Source of the DNA: Bacteroidota bacterium | GTDB taxonomy: Bacteria; Bacteroidota; Bacteroidia; Flavobacteriales; Flavobacteriaceae | DNA: 6,167 nucleotides | Reading direction: 5' to 3' | Assembly (NCBI GenBank): GCA_006227965.1 | Contig: SBFL01000308.1 | Span: 1-6,167, forward strand | Part shown: piece by piece, positions 1 to 6,017 of the stretch | Numbering within the stretch: the stretch's first letter is position 1 | Layout: every line of letters begins with the position of its first letter | Made by a program: the position numbers and the translations under genes | Notes under the pieces: generated by a model | The model's input: the letters and a program-made list of their open reading frames with translations, nothing else | What the model was told of the DNA's origin: nothing | Databases searched by the model: none

Positions 1-678
1 TTCGGGTTCGGACTTCATCATATCCTCCTGAAGCTGTTCCACCGTAAGCTCTGAACCCAGTCGGTCAAGTACCTTTCCGGCTTCTTCTTCCCGCCCCCGG
101 GTCATCAGCCAGCGCGGGCTTTTGGGTATTCCCAGGGCAAAGAACGTATAGATCACTGCGGGAAAGGCCTCCACACCAACCATCCAGCGCCAGTCGTTGT
201 CGCTGATCCCATTGAGCAGGTAGTTGGAAAAAAAGGCAATCAGTATCCCGAAGACAATGTTGAACTGATAGAGCCCTACAAGGCGTCCCCGCTGGCGGGC
301 AGGAGCGATCTCCGATATATAGGAAGGAGCAGCCACGGTGGATGCACCGATTCCAAGCCCTCCCAGAAACCGGAAGATTCCAAAGGTAACGGGGTCATTT
401 GAAAGAGCGGACCCAATGGCCGAAAGGGAATATAGAACCCCGATCCAAAACAATGTATTTTTTCGGCCCAGCCGGTTGGTGGGAACCCCTCCGAACATCG
501 CGCCGATTACAGTTCCGAAAAGGGCCATGCCGATAACCACCGTGCCGTGGAAGGCATCTGAGGTATCCCAGAGGACCTGAAGCTTCTTCTCTGCACCGCT
601 GATAACGACAGTGTCAAAACCAAATAGAAACCCGGCAAGGGCAGCGATCAGGGAGATTCTAAATATTTTGGAATTCAT
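1..678 (-). CDS. MFS sugar porter (XylE-like), N-terminal 226 residues, cut by the window edge
   Basis: Inner-membrane proton-coupled or facilitative monosaccharide transporter of the major facilitator superfamily, sugar porter family. Only the first 226 residues are in the window; the family is usually about 450-500 residues, so roughly half is missing to the left. Visible family motifs, in order: GFLFGFDTVVISGA at 16-29 in helix 1; the loop 2-3 signature NRLGRK at 68-73; RFLGGLGIG at 103-111; PSYISEIAP at 118-126 followed by RQRGR; Q138 in YQFN, matching the sugar-contacting Gln of helix 5 in XylE; DWRWM at 162-166; and PKSPRWL at 185-191, a variant of the usual PESPRWL at the end of the first six-helix bundle. 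The start is fixed: an in-frame TGA (679-681) directly precedes the ATG and no good Shine-Dalgarno is seen, as is normal in Bacteroidetes. It lies 62 bases downstream of waaA on the same strand and could be cotranscribed. The sugar transported cannot be told from the sequence. Confidence 0.93.
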   Translation of the reverse strand, partial: MNSKIFRISLIAALAGFLFGFDTVVISGAEKKLQVLWDTSDAFHGTVVIGMALFGTVIGAMFGGVPTNRLGRKNTLFWIGVLYSLSAIGSALSNDPVTFGIFRFLGGLGIGASTVAAPSYISEIAPARQRGRLVGLYQFNIVFGILIAFFSNYLLNGISDNDWRWMVGVEAFPAVIYTFFALGIPKSPRWLMTRGREEEAGKVLDRLGSELTVEQLQEDMMKSEPE

Positions 679-740
679 TCAGGGGGAATTTGGATACCGG
701 TCCTAAAGCTAGTTAAAAAATCTATTGATCGGATTTCAAC

Positions 741-1979
741 TCAGGAGAGGAACCTGCGTATACCGGCCATGATCTGGTTGCTCGCACCTTTGTTTTTTTC
801 AATATAGGCTGTGTTCACCTGCCCCAGTTCCATACGGAGTTTTGAATCAATCATAAGTTCACCTGCCTGGGATGCAAAATCCGTTTGGTCCTCTACTACC
901 CGAATTCCACCCGCAGCAACCAGTTCCTCGGCTTCCCGGAATCCCCGATACCGCGGGCCGATGAGAACCGGTATCCCGAATACGGCCGGTTCCAGGGTGT
1001 TGTGGAGTCCCGTGGCGAATCCGCCTCCCACATAGGCCAGGTCGGCGTACCGGTAGATTTGGGTCAACAGGCCAATGGTATCCACAATCAGGATATCCAC
1101 CTCACGCAGGCTGGTATCCTCCCTGCGGGAATACAGGACGGTATTGCGGCGAATACTTTTCTGAAGGGCCTCAATTGATCTTGCATCCGTTTTATGCGGG
1201 GCGATAACAAAGCACTGCCCGCTTTCGGCCGAATTAATAAAGGGAAGCAGGCGCTCATAGTCTTCCGGCCAGGTGCTGCCGCAGACCATACAGGTCCGGT
1301 CTCCCCTGAAGCGCTCCATGAAAGGAAGGGTCCGCTGGTTGTCCAGGATTTTCAGGACCCTGTCAAAACGGGTATCGCCACTTACCGTATACCTGGGTAT
1401 CCCGAGGTCTTTCAGCAAATCTGCCGAAAGGTCGTCCTGAATATAAAAATGGGCGACGCGTTTCAGGGCATTCCTGAGAAAGCCCCCGTACCACTTAAAG
1501 TAAATCTGTCTCCGCCGGAAAATCGCCGATATCATAAGGATGGGAATTCCCGCTTTTTGCAGTTCCCGGTAGAAGCCCGGCCAAACCTCGTATTTTACGA
1601 ATAGGGCGATTTCCGGTTGTGCAAGTCGTAAGAAGTTGCGCGCATTCCGGCCCGTATCCATGGGGAGGTAGGTGACCAAATGAGGGGAAAGCCGGCTTTT
1701 TTTGACCTCGTAGCCTGACGGGGAGAAAAATGTCACCAACAGCTGGTGTTCCGGATATTCCTCCCTGAGCATATCCAGGACAGGGGCACCCTGTTCAAAT
1801 TCCCCGAGGGAAGCTGTGTGGACCCAAATAAGGGGTTTGTCCCTGTCCCTGTGAGTTCTCAGATAGGAAAACACCTGCTTTCTGCCGGTAACGAACTGCC
1901 GGATCTTTAAATTGAAAAGAGCTGCGAGATGGAGGAAAAACCAACTGAGGAGAACAGCCAAGTTGTATAAAAAAAACAC
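741..1979 (-). CDS. waaA: 3-deoxy-D-manno-octulosonic acid (Kdo) transferase, GT30 family
   Basis: Transfers Kdo from CMP-Kdo to the lipid A precursor at the cytoplasmic face of the inner membrane, the first step of LPS core assembly. The 412-residue length suits the family. Residues 3-22 form one hydrophobic N-terminal anchor. HTASLGEFEQ at 54-63 contains E60, aligning with the catalytic Glu of Escherichia coli and Aquifex WaaA. The acceptor-side domain has FVKYEVWPGF at 128-137; SGDTRFDRV lies at 200-208; the CMP-Kdo-binding C-terminal Rossmann domain has PHKTD at 261-265 and GGGFATGLHNTLEPAVFGIP at 318-337, with E330 at the nucleotide-binding position. The enterobacterial DTMGE motif reads DTIGL here (300-304). 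The start is a GTG at 1979: the reading frame upstream reaches a TAG at 1998-2000 without an ATG, and starting here gives the typical LYNL N-terminus. A weak TATTTTAG sequence on this strand (1998-2005) might be a -7 element, without a convincing -33. The gene diverges from the aminotransferase. Confidence 0.95.
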   Translation of the reverse strand: MFFLYNLAVLLSWFFLHLAALFNLKIRQFVTGRKQVFSYLRTHRDRDKPLIWVHTASLGEFEQGAPVLDMLREEYPEHQLLVTFFSPSGYEVKKSRLSPHLVTYLPMDTGRNARNFLRLAQPEIALFVKYEVWPGFYRELQKAGIPILMISAIFRRRQIYFKWYGGFLRNALKRVAHFYIQDDLSADLLKDLGIPRYTVSGDTRFDRVLKILDNQRTLPFMERFRGDRTCMVCGSTWPEDYERLLPFINSAESGQCFVIAPHKTDARSIEALQKSIRRNTVLYSRREDTSLREVDILIVDTIGLLTQIYRYADLAYVGGGFATGLHNTLEPAVFGIPVLIGPRYRGFREAEELVAAGGIRVVEDQTDFASQAGELMIDSKLRMELGQVNTAYIEKNKGASNQIMAGIRRFLS

Positions 1980-1980
1980 G

Positions 1981-1992
1981 AACCCCGGGGTT
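1981..1992. repeat. Perfect 12-base palindrome next to the waaA start
   Basis: AACCCCGGGGTT reads identically on both strands and lies one base upstream of the waaA GTG. As RNA it leaves no proper loop beyond a short AACC/GGTT stem, so a DNA-level two-fold site is as plausible as a translational element. It could also be chance in a GC-rich spacer. No second copy was noticed in the window. Confidence 0.45.
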
Positions 1993-2023
1993 TTCCGCTA
2001 AAATACGCTTCTTTGACTAATTC

Positions 2024-2055
2024 ATTGCCGGCAGCACCCGATTTTTGTAAGTTTG
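2024..2055 (+). promoter_or_regulatory. Bacteroidetes-type promoter for the plus-strand gene row
   Basis: TAAGTTTG at 2048-2055 matches all fixed bases of the Bacteroidetes -7 element TANNTTTG. ATTG at 2024-2027 differs by one base from the -33 element TTTG, and the spacer is 20 bases, within the accepted 19-21. Transcription would begin a few bases downstream, giving a leader of only about 10-15 bases before the ATG at 2075. This is a consensus match, not a measured start site. Confidence 0.6.
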
Positions 2056-2074
2056 TGAGGAGAAACTTCTTCAC

Positions 2075-3235
2075 ATGCGTAAAATACAAATGGTGGACCT
2101 GGTTCAGCAGTACCAGGACATCAAACCGGAAATCCAGGCTTCCTTCTCCCGTATCCTGGATTCAGCGGCTTTCATCAACGGGCCTGAGGTTCAGGGTTTT
2201 CAGGCCGATCTGGAGGCTTATTTGGGAGTAAAGCACGTAATTCCCTGTGCCAATGGTACAGATGCCCTTCAGATTGCCATGATGGGACTGGGCCTGAACC
2301 CTGGTGATGAGGTGATCACTGCGGATTTTACCTTTGCCGCCACAGTGGAGGTGATTGCCCTGCTGCAGCTTACCCCCGTACTTGTCGATGTGGACCCACA
2401 GACCTTCAATATCGATCCGGAAGCCATCCGCAAGGCCATTGGCCCTAAAACCAGGGCAATCGTTCCGGTTCATCTTTTCGGACAGTGCGCTCCCATGGAG
2501 GAGATTCTTGAAATCGCCCGCGAACACGACCTGTATGTCATTGAGGACAATGCGCAGGCAATAGGGGCCAATTACCGGTTTTCTGAAGGAAGGCTTCAGA
2601 AGGCGGGGACCCTGGGGCATGTGGGCGCCACTTCCTTTTTCCCATCCAAAAACCTCGGGTGCTACGGGGATGGAGGAGCCCTTTTCACCAATGACGACGA
2701 CCTGGCCCACACCCTCCGGGGTATCGTCAACCATGGGATGTATACGCGCTACTACCACGATGTGGTGGGGGTGAATTCCCGCTTGGATTCCCTTCAGGCA
2801 GCAGTCCTGAGAGCAAAGCTCCCCCACCTGGACCGGTATTGTGAACGGCGGCGGGAAGCAGCCCGGTATTACAACGCGGCTTTCGGCGGCCACCCGGAAC
2901 TTTCAGTTCCCAAAACCATGCGCGGGTGCAATGGAATTTGCGATTCCTGTGACTGCCATGTGTTCCATCAATATACATTGAAAGTGGGCAGTGGCAGGCG
3001 TGACGCCCTGGCGGAACACCTGGCGGGATCCGATATTCCTTTCGGAATATACTACCCCGTACCCCTGCACAGGCAGAAGGCCTATGCGGATGACCGGTAC
3101 GTAGAATCGGATTTTCTGGTTACCAACCAGCTTTGCCAGGAGGTGATCTCCCTTCCGATGCACACCGAGCTGGATGAAGAACAGCTGGATTACATCACCA
3201 GAACGGTCCTCGACTTCATGGACAGACAGGCATGA
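2075..3235 (+). CDS. DegT/DnrJ/EryC1/StrS family PLP-dependent nucleotide-sugar aminotransferase (WbpE-like)
   Basis: Cytoplasmic enzyme that transfers an amino group, usually from glutamate, to a keto-sugar nucleotide, making amino sugars for surface polysaccharide or LPS. The 386-residue length is usual. ANGTDALQIA (59-68) holds the PLP phosphate-binding loop; VIEDNAQAIGA (155-165) supplies D158, which pairs with the pyridine nitrogen; SFFPSKNLGCYGDGG (187-201) contains K192, the Schiff-base lysine; VNSRLDSLQAA (233-243) is the usual family block. Overall wording is close to WbpE of Pseudomonas, a UDP-2-acetamido-3-keto-glucuronate aminotransferase, but the true substrate is not settled because no partner dehydrogenase is in the window. 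Unusual: a short insert carries C285, C289, C292 and C294, followed by H295 and H298. The ATG at 2075 is preferred over the internal one at residue 6, because the conserved IxxxDL opening begins at residue 4. A GAGGAGA at 2057-2063 may act as a rather distant ribosome-binding site. It is the first gene behind the promoter at 2024-2055; galE follows after 52 bases. Confidence 0.92.
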   Translation: MRKIQMVDLVQQYQDIKPEIQASFSRILDSAAFINGPEVQGFQADLEAYLGVKHVIPCANGTDALQIAMMGLGLNPGDEVITADFTFAATVEVIALLQLTPVLVDVDPQTFNIDPEAIRKAIGPKTRAIVPVHLFGQCAPMEEILEIAREHDLYVIEDNAQAIGANYRFSEGRLQKAGTLGHVGATSFFPSKNLGCYGDGGALFTNDDDLAHTLRGIVNHGMYTRYYHDVVGVNSRLDSLQAAVLRAKLPHLDRYCERRREAARYYNAAFGGHPELSVPKTMRGCNGICDSCDCHVFHQYTLKVGSGRRDALAEHLAGSDIPFGIYYPVPLHRQKAYADDRYVESDFLVTNQLCQEVISLPMHTELDEEQLDYITRTVLDFMDRQA

Positions 3236-3244
3236 TTGGCGGAA

Positions 3245-3272
3245 TGGGCAGGTGCTCCTGTCCAAGCTTTTT
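3245..3272 (+). terminator. Hairpin with trailing T run between the aminotransferase gene and galE (possible attenuator)
   Basis: TGGGCAGG (3245-3252) pairs with CCTGTCCA (3257-3264) around a TGCT loop, giving an 8-base-pair stem with one G-T wobble. Five T residues follow at 3268-3272, displaced by three bases (AGC). This resembles an intrinsic terminator, but the displaced and short T run, and the galE start only 16 bases further on, suggest partial termination or an mRNA-processing or stability hairpin rather than a full stop. Confidence 0.45.
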
Positions 3273-3287
3273 AAACTCAAAAAACAG

Positions 3288-4310
3288 ATGAAAATACTGG
3301 TAACGGGCGGGCTTGGATTTATAGGCTCCCATACGGCAGTCGAACTCCAGGAGGCCGGATATGAGGTCGTGATTATAGACAATTGCTCGAACGCTTCGGA
3401 AAGCGTGCTGGACGGTATCGAAGCCATTGCCGGGAAAAGGCCTGTTTTTGAGAAGTTTGACCTGAGGAATAGGGAAAAGGTACGGGAATTCTTCAAAAAG
3501 TATCCCGATCTCTCCGGGGTGATCCACTTTGCTGCCTCCAAAGCAGTAGGGGAAAGCGTGGATGAACCGCTCCTGTATTACGAAAACAACCTTACCACCC
3601 TTGTTTCCCTGCTGCAGGAACTGGAGAAAAAACAAAGGGCACATTTCATATTCAGCTCCTCCTGCACGGTTTACGGACAGGCCGACACAATGCCGATAAC
3701 GGAAGACGCCCCGGTAAAACCCGCAGAATCCCCTTATGGAAATACCAAACAGATAGGTGAGGAGATCATCCGGGATACCTGTAAGGTCCGTGACCAACTT
3801 CAGGCGATTTCCCTGCGATATTTCAATCCGATCGGGGCACATCCCTCTGGCAGGATCGGGGAATTGCCGCTGGGGGTACCGCAGAACCTGGTGCCCTTTA
3901 TCACCCAAACAGCGGCAGGTATCCGGAAGCAGCTCTCTGTGTTCGGGGATGACTACCCCACCCCGGACGGCACCTGCATCCGCGATTACATACACGTGGT
4001 GGACCTGGCACGTGCTCATGTAGTGGCCCTCGAACGACTTCTTTCGGGTAATAATGACGCGAATTATGAAATTTTCAACGTAGGAACAGGTAAGGGAAGT
4101 TCCGTGATGGAGGTCATCCGGAGTTTTGAGCGGGTCAGCGGGGTTGCGCTCAACTACAAGATTGTTGGTCGCAGGCCAGGGGATATCACAGAAGCTTACG
4201 CAGATACCACAAGGGCGAATGAGGTGCTCGGCTGGAAGGCCGAATCTTCCCTTGATGACGCCATGCGATCTGCCTGGGCCTGGGAACAGGAAATTCGAAA
4301 AGCAGAGTAA
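3288..4310 (+). CDS. galE: UDP-glucose 4-epimerase
   Basis: NAD-dependent short-chain dehydrogenase/reductase family epimerase that interconverts UDP-glucose and UDP-galactose in the cytoplasm, supplying galactose units for glycans and completing the Leloir pathway. Length is 340 residues (E. coli GalE has 338). The NAD-binding GGLGFIGSH lies at 7-15 with the GxxGxxG glycines at 7, 10 and 13; D31 and N32 follow the second strand; FAASKAVGES is at 81-90; SSSCTVYG (123-130) gives the catalytic S125; SPYGNTKQ (148-155) gives Y150 and K154; RYFNPIGAHPSG (177-188) and GRRPGDITEAYAD (294-306) are typical of the substrate domain. Residue 303, aligning with Y299 of E. coli and C307 of human GalE, is alanine, which could allow UDP-N-acetylhexosamines. 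The ATG at 3288 is chosen because the MKILVTGG opening is the normal N-terminus; an in-frame ATG at 3174 would add 38 unrelated residues overlapping the aminotransferase. The stop is doubled (TAA TAA). The exported amidohydrolase gene follows 25 bases later. Confidence 0.96.
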   Translation: MKILVTGGLGFIGSHTAVELQEAGYEVVIIDNCSNASESVLDGIEAIAGKRPVFEKFDLRNREKVREFFKKYPDLSGVIHFAASKAVGESVDEPLLYYENNLTTLVSLLQELEKKQRAHFIFSSSCTVYGQADTMPITEDAPVKPAESPYGNTKQIGEEIIRDTCKVRDQLQAISLRYFNPIGAHPSGRIGELPLGVPQNLVPFITQTAAGIRKQLSVFGDDYPTPDGTCIRDYIHVVDLARAHVVALERLLSGNNDANYEIFNVGTGKGSSVMEVIRSFERVSGVALNYKIVGRRPGDITEAYADTTRANEVLGWKAESSLDDAMRSAWAWEQEIRKAE

Positions 4311-4335
4311 TAACTAACAGATCCATTTGATTAGT

Positions 4336-5610
4336 ATGAAACAACTCCTAACCACCCTGATGTTTTGCTGGGTATTGACAGGCATAGCTCAAAAACAATA
4401 CCTGCAGTGCGGGCAACTCCTCGATACGGACAGAGGCGTTCTGTTGCAGGAAAAGACCCTGGTAATTGAGGGGAAACTGATCCTGGAGGTTTTGGACGGA
4501 TATCAGCAGGGCGGGGCTGATGACGAGCTCATCGACCTGCGTTCCAGAACGGTGCTCCCGGGCCTGATCGACATGCATGTGCACATTGAAATGCAGTCCA
4601 GTCCGGATCAGTACATAAAGCGCTTTACCACAAACCCTGCCGATATGGCCTTTGAAGCCGCCGTTTATGCGGAGCGGACGTTGATGGCAGGCTTCACCAC
4701 CGTGCGGGACCTCGGTGGTTCCGGTGTAAATATTGCCTTGAGAAAGGCTATCGCCAAGGGCCTCACCCCCGGACCGCGGATTTTTACCTGCGGTAAGGCC
4801 ATTGCGACTACCGGGGGCCATGCAGACCCTACAAACGGCCGAAACCTTGAGCTTATGGGAGATCCGGGCCCGAATGAAGGGGTAGTTAATTCACCCGAAG
4901 AGGGTCGCAAGGCCGTTAGGCAACGCTACAAGGAGGGGGCTGATGTGATCAAGATTACGGCAACCGGCGGGGTGCTCAGTGTCGCGAAAAACGGGCAGAA
5001 CCCACAGTTCACTATAGCCGAGATCCGTGCGATTACCGAAACCGCGGATGACTATGGTATGCTAACGGCAGCCCATGCCCATGGGGATGAGGGAATGCAG
5101 CGCGCCATTAAAGGAGGTATAAGAACCATTGAACACGGCACCCTGATGAGCGAGGCCACTATGGAACTCATGAAGGAATACGGGGTTTACATGGTCCCAA
5201 CCATTTCCGCAGGGAAGGAAGCTGCCCGGAATGCAGAGAAGCCGGGGTATTTTCCTGCCGTGGTTGCCCAGAAGGCGAGGGAAATTGGACCTCAAATTCA
5301 AAACACTTTTTCACGCGCCTACAAAAAAGGAGTCCCGATTGCCTTCGGCACGGATGCCGGGGTTTTCCCCCACGGTACCAATGCGCAGGAATTCGGCTAC
5401 ATGGTTGAGGGGGGCATGCCGGCAGGCGAAGCCCTCAGGGCGGCCACTATTACCAATGCCAACCTCCTGGGAATGGGGGGTAAGTTAGGGCAGCTCAAAC
5501 CCGGGTATATTGCGGACATCATTGCAGTCGATGGCAATCCGCTCCAGGATGTAGGGGTGCTCCGGGAAATGGCCTTCGTCATGAAGGAAGGAAAGGTATA
5601 CCTCCAATAA
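4336..5610 (+). CDS. Exported metal-dependent amidohydrolase (imidazolonepropionase/prolidase-like, probable dipeptidase)
   Basis: Hydrolase of the amidohydrolase superfamily, COG1228-like, with 424 residues. Residues 1-18 look like a signal peptide (MKQLL, then a hydrophobic stretch ending GIA before Q19); there is no lipobox cysteine, so a periplasmic or secreted location is inferred. A small beta-sandwich segment (about 20-75) precedes the TIM barrel. Metal ligands are visible: H81 and H83 in DMHVHIE, K206 in VIKITATGG (the likely carboxylated bridging lysine), H247 and H249 in AAHAHG, H267 in EHGT and D340 in FGTDAG. This arrangement, with binuclear zinc, is known from the Xaa-Arg/Xaa-Pro dipeptidase group (such as Cc2672 and Sgx9260 of Caulobacter and environmental origin); related members act on other amides, so dipeptide cleavage is an inference. 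The ATG at 4336 is preferred over a TTG at 4327 because it starts the signal peptide directly. It lies 25 bases after galE and 31 bases before the small gene at 5642, which suggests cotranscription. Confidence 0.9.
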   Translation: MKQLLTTLMFCWVLTGIAQKQYLQCGQLLDTDRGVLLQEKTLVIEGKLILEVLDGYQQGGADDELIDLRSRTVLPGLIDMHVHIEMQSSPDQYIKRFTTNPADMAFEAAVYAERTLMAGFTTVRDLGGSGVNIALRKAIAKGLTPGPRIFTCGKAIATTGGHADPTNGRNLELMGDPGPNEGVVNSPEEGRKAVRQRYKEGADVIKITATGGVLSVAKNGQNPQFTIAEIRAITETADDYGMLTAAHAHGDEGMQRAIKGGIRTIEHGTLMSEATMELMKEYGVYMVPTISAGKEAARNAEKPGYFPAVVAQKAREIGPQIQNTFSRAYKKGVPIAFGTDAGVFPHGTNAQEFGYMVEGGMPAGEALRAATITNANLLGMGGKLGQLKPGYIADIIAVDGNPLQDVGVLREMAFVMKEGKVYLQ

Positions 5611-5616
5611 ACCCCT

Positions 5617-5638
5617 TTGCCCGGGTGGTCCCCGGCAA
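5617..5638 (+). other. Hairpin directly upstream of the 5642 gene
   Basis: TTGCC-C-GGG (5617-5625) faces CCC-C-GGCAA (5630-5638) across a TGGT loop: nine-base arms with a single C-C mismatch. It fills most of the 31-base gap after the amidohydrolase stop and ends three bases before the next ATG. There is no T run after it, so it is a poor intrinsic terminator; it could instead limit ribosome access to the next gene or protect upstream mRNA. Function is inference. Confidence 0.5.
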
Positions 5639-5641
5639 CCC

Positions 5642-6010
5642 ATGAAAACGACCTTCACAGATGCAAAGGATTTGCTGGGCCACGCGGCCGAGTCAGGAAG
5701 GTTAAAGCTGCTGCTCTCCCAGTTGCAGAAGGATTATGAACGGGCCAACATTTCTTTCCCGCTTCATGGAGCCATCGGGCCTGAGCCGGATCGTGCCAGA
5801 ATATTGCAGGACCTAAACGAAAGCTTTTATTTCCTGCTAATGGAGCGATTTGATCAGTATTTGAACCTGATGTATGCCGTCGATGTTCCAGAAAGGGAAT
5901 TTAAAGGAGTTGATGTTACCGATGCCGTGGAGGTGGCCACCCAGGTGACCTTCCTTGTACTGAAGAGGGAATGGATGAAGATTGAATTCCGTACCCGCGA
6001 AGAAACATAA
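5642..6010 (+). CDS. Uncharacterised 122-residue cytoplasmic protein
   Basis: I do not recognise a characterised family. The protein has no signal peptide and no convincing membrane segment. It is rich in charged residues and looks mostly helical: an amphipathic N-terminal helix (about 5-36, with AKDLLGHAAESGRLKLLLSQ), a proline- and glycine-containing turn (PLHGAIGPEPDR, 40-51), a second helical stretch (about 52-80, ILQDLNESFYFLLMERFDQY), and a C-terminal section with VDVTDAVEVATQVTFLVLKR (90-109). Coding reality is supported by an intact frame that fills the space between the amidohydrolase and the converging gene, and by codon use resembling its neighbours. The ATG at 5642 is the only good start: no ATG, GTG or TTG occurs in frame between it and the preceding gene's stop. 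A hairpin lies just upstream. Location suggests it is the last gene of the plus-strand row; that does not establish a shared role with the sugar-nucleotide enzymes. It may be a conserved flavobacterial hypothetical protein. Confidence 0.75.
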   Translation: MKTTFTDAKDLLGHAAESGRLKLLLSQLQKDYERANISFPLHGAIGPEPDRARILQDLNESFYFLLMERFDQYLNLMYAVDVPEREFKGVDVTDAVEVATQVTFLVLKREWMKIEFRTREET

Positions 6011-6017
6011 GGGGGCC

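Noticed and set aside
338..580. An 80-codon plus-strand open frame at the left end
   Set aside because: It lies antisense to the sugar porter, whose motifs are unambiguous on the minus strand.
712..740. A weak AAATC/GATTT stem followed by T residues after the waaA stop, read on the minus strand
   Set aside because: The stem is only about five A/T-rich pairs with a nine-base loop, too weak to call a terminator.
679..740. A possible separate promoter for the sugar porter (TAGCTTTA on the minus strand)
   Set aside because: It misses the last base of the TANNTTTG element and no TTTG-like -33 element sits 19-21 bases upstream, so read-through from waaA is at least as likely.
1907..2089. A 60-codon minus-strand open frame spanning the divergent spacer
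   Set aside because: It overlaps the waaA N-terminus in another frame and crosses the promoter region; its translation is low in recognisable content.
2162..2893. A 243-codon open frame on the minus strand opposite the aminotransferase
   Set aside because: The plus strand encodes a complete, motif-bearing aminotransferase over the same bases; the antisense translation has no recognisable domain and is a typical shadow in GC-rich DNA.
3174..3287. A 38-residue N-terminal extension of galE overlapping the end of the aminotransferase gene
   Set aside because: The extension resembles nothing in GalE proteins, whereas the ATG at 3288 gives the standard N-terminus leading straight into the NAD-binding glycine motif.
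3216..4019. A 267-codon open frame on the minus strand opposite galE
   Set aside because: It mirrors a well-conserved galE and its translation shows no family motifs; treated as a shadow frame.
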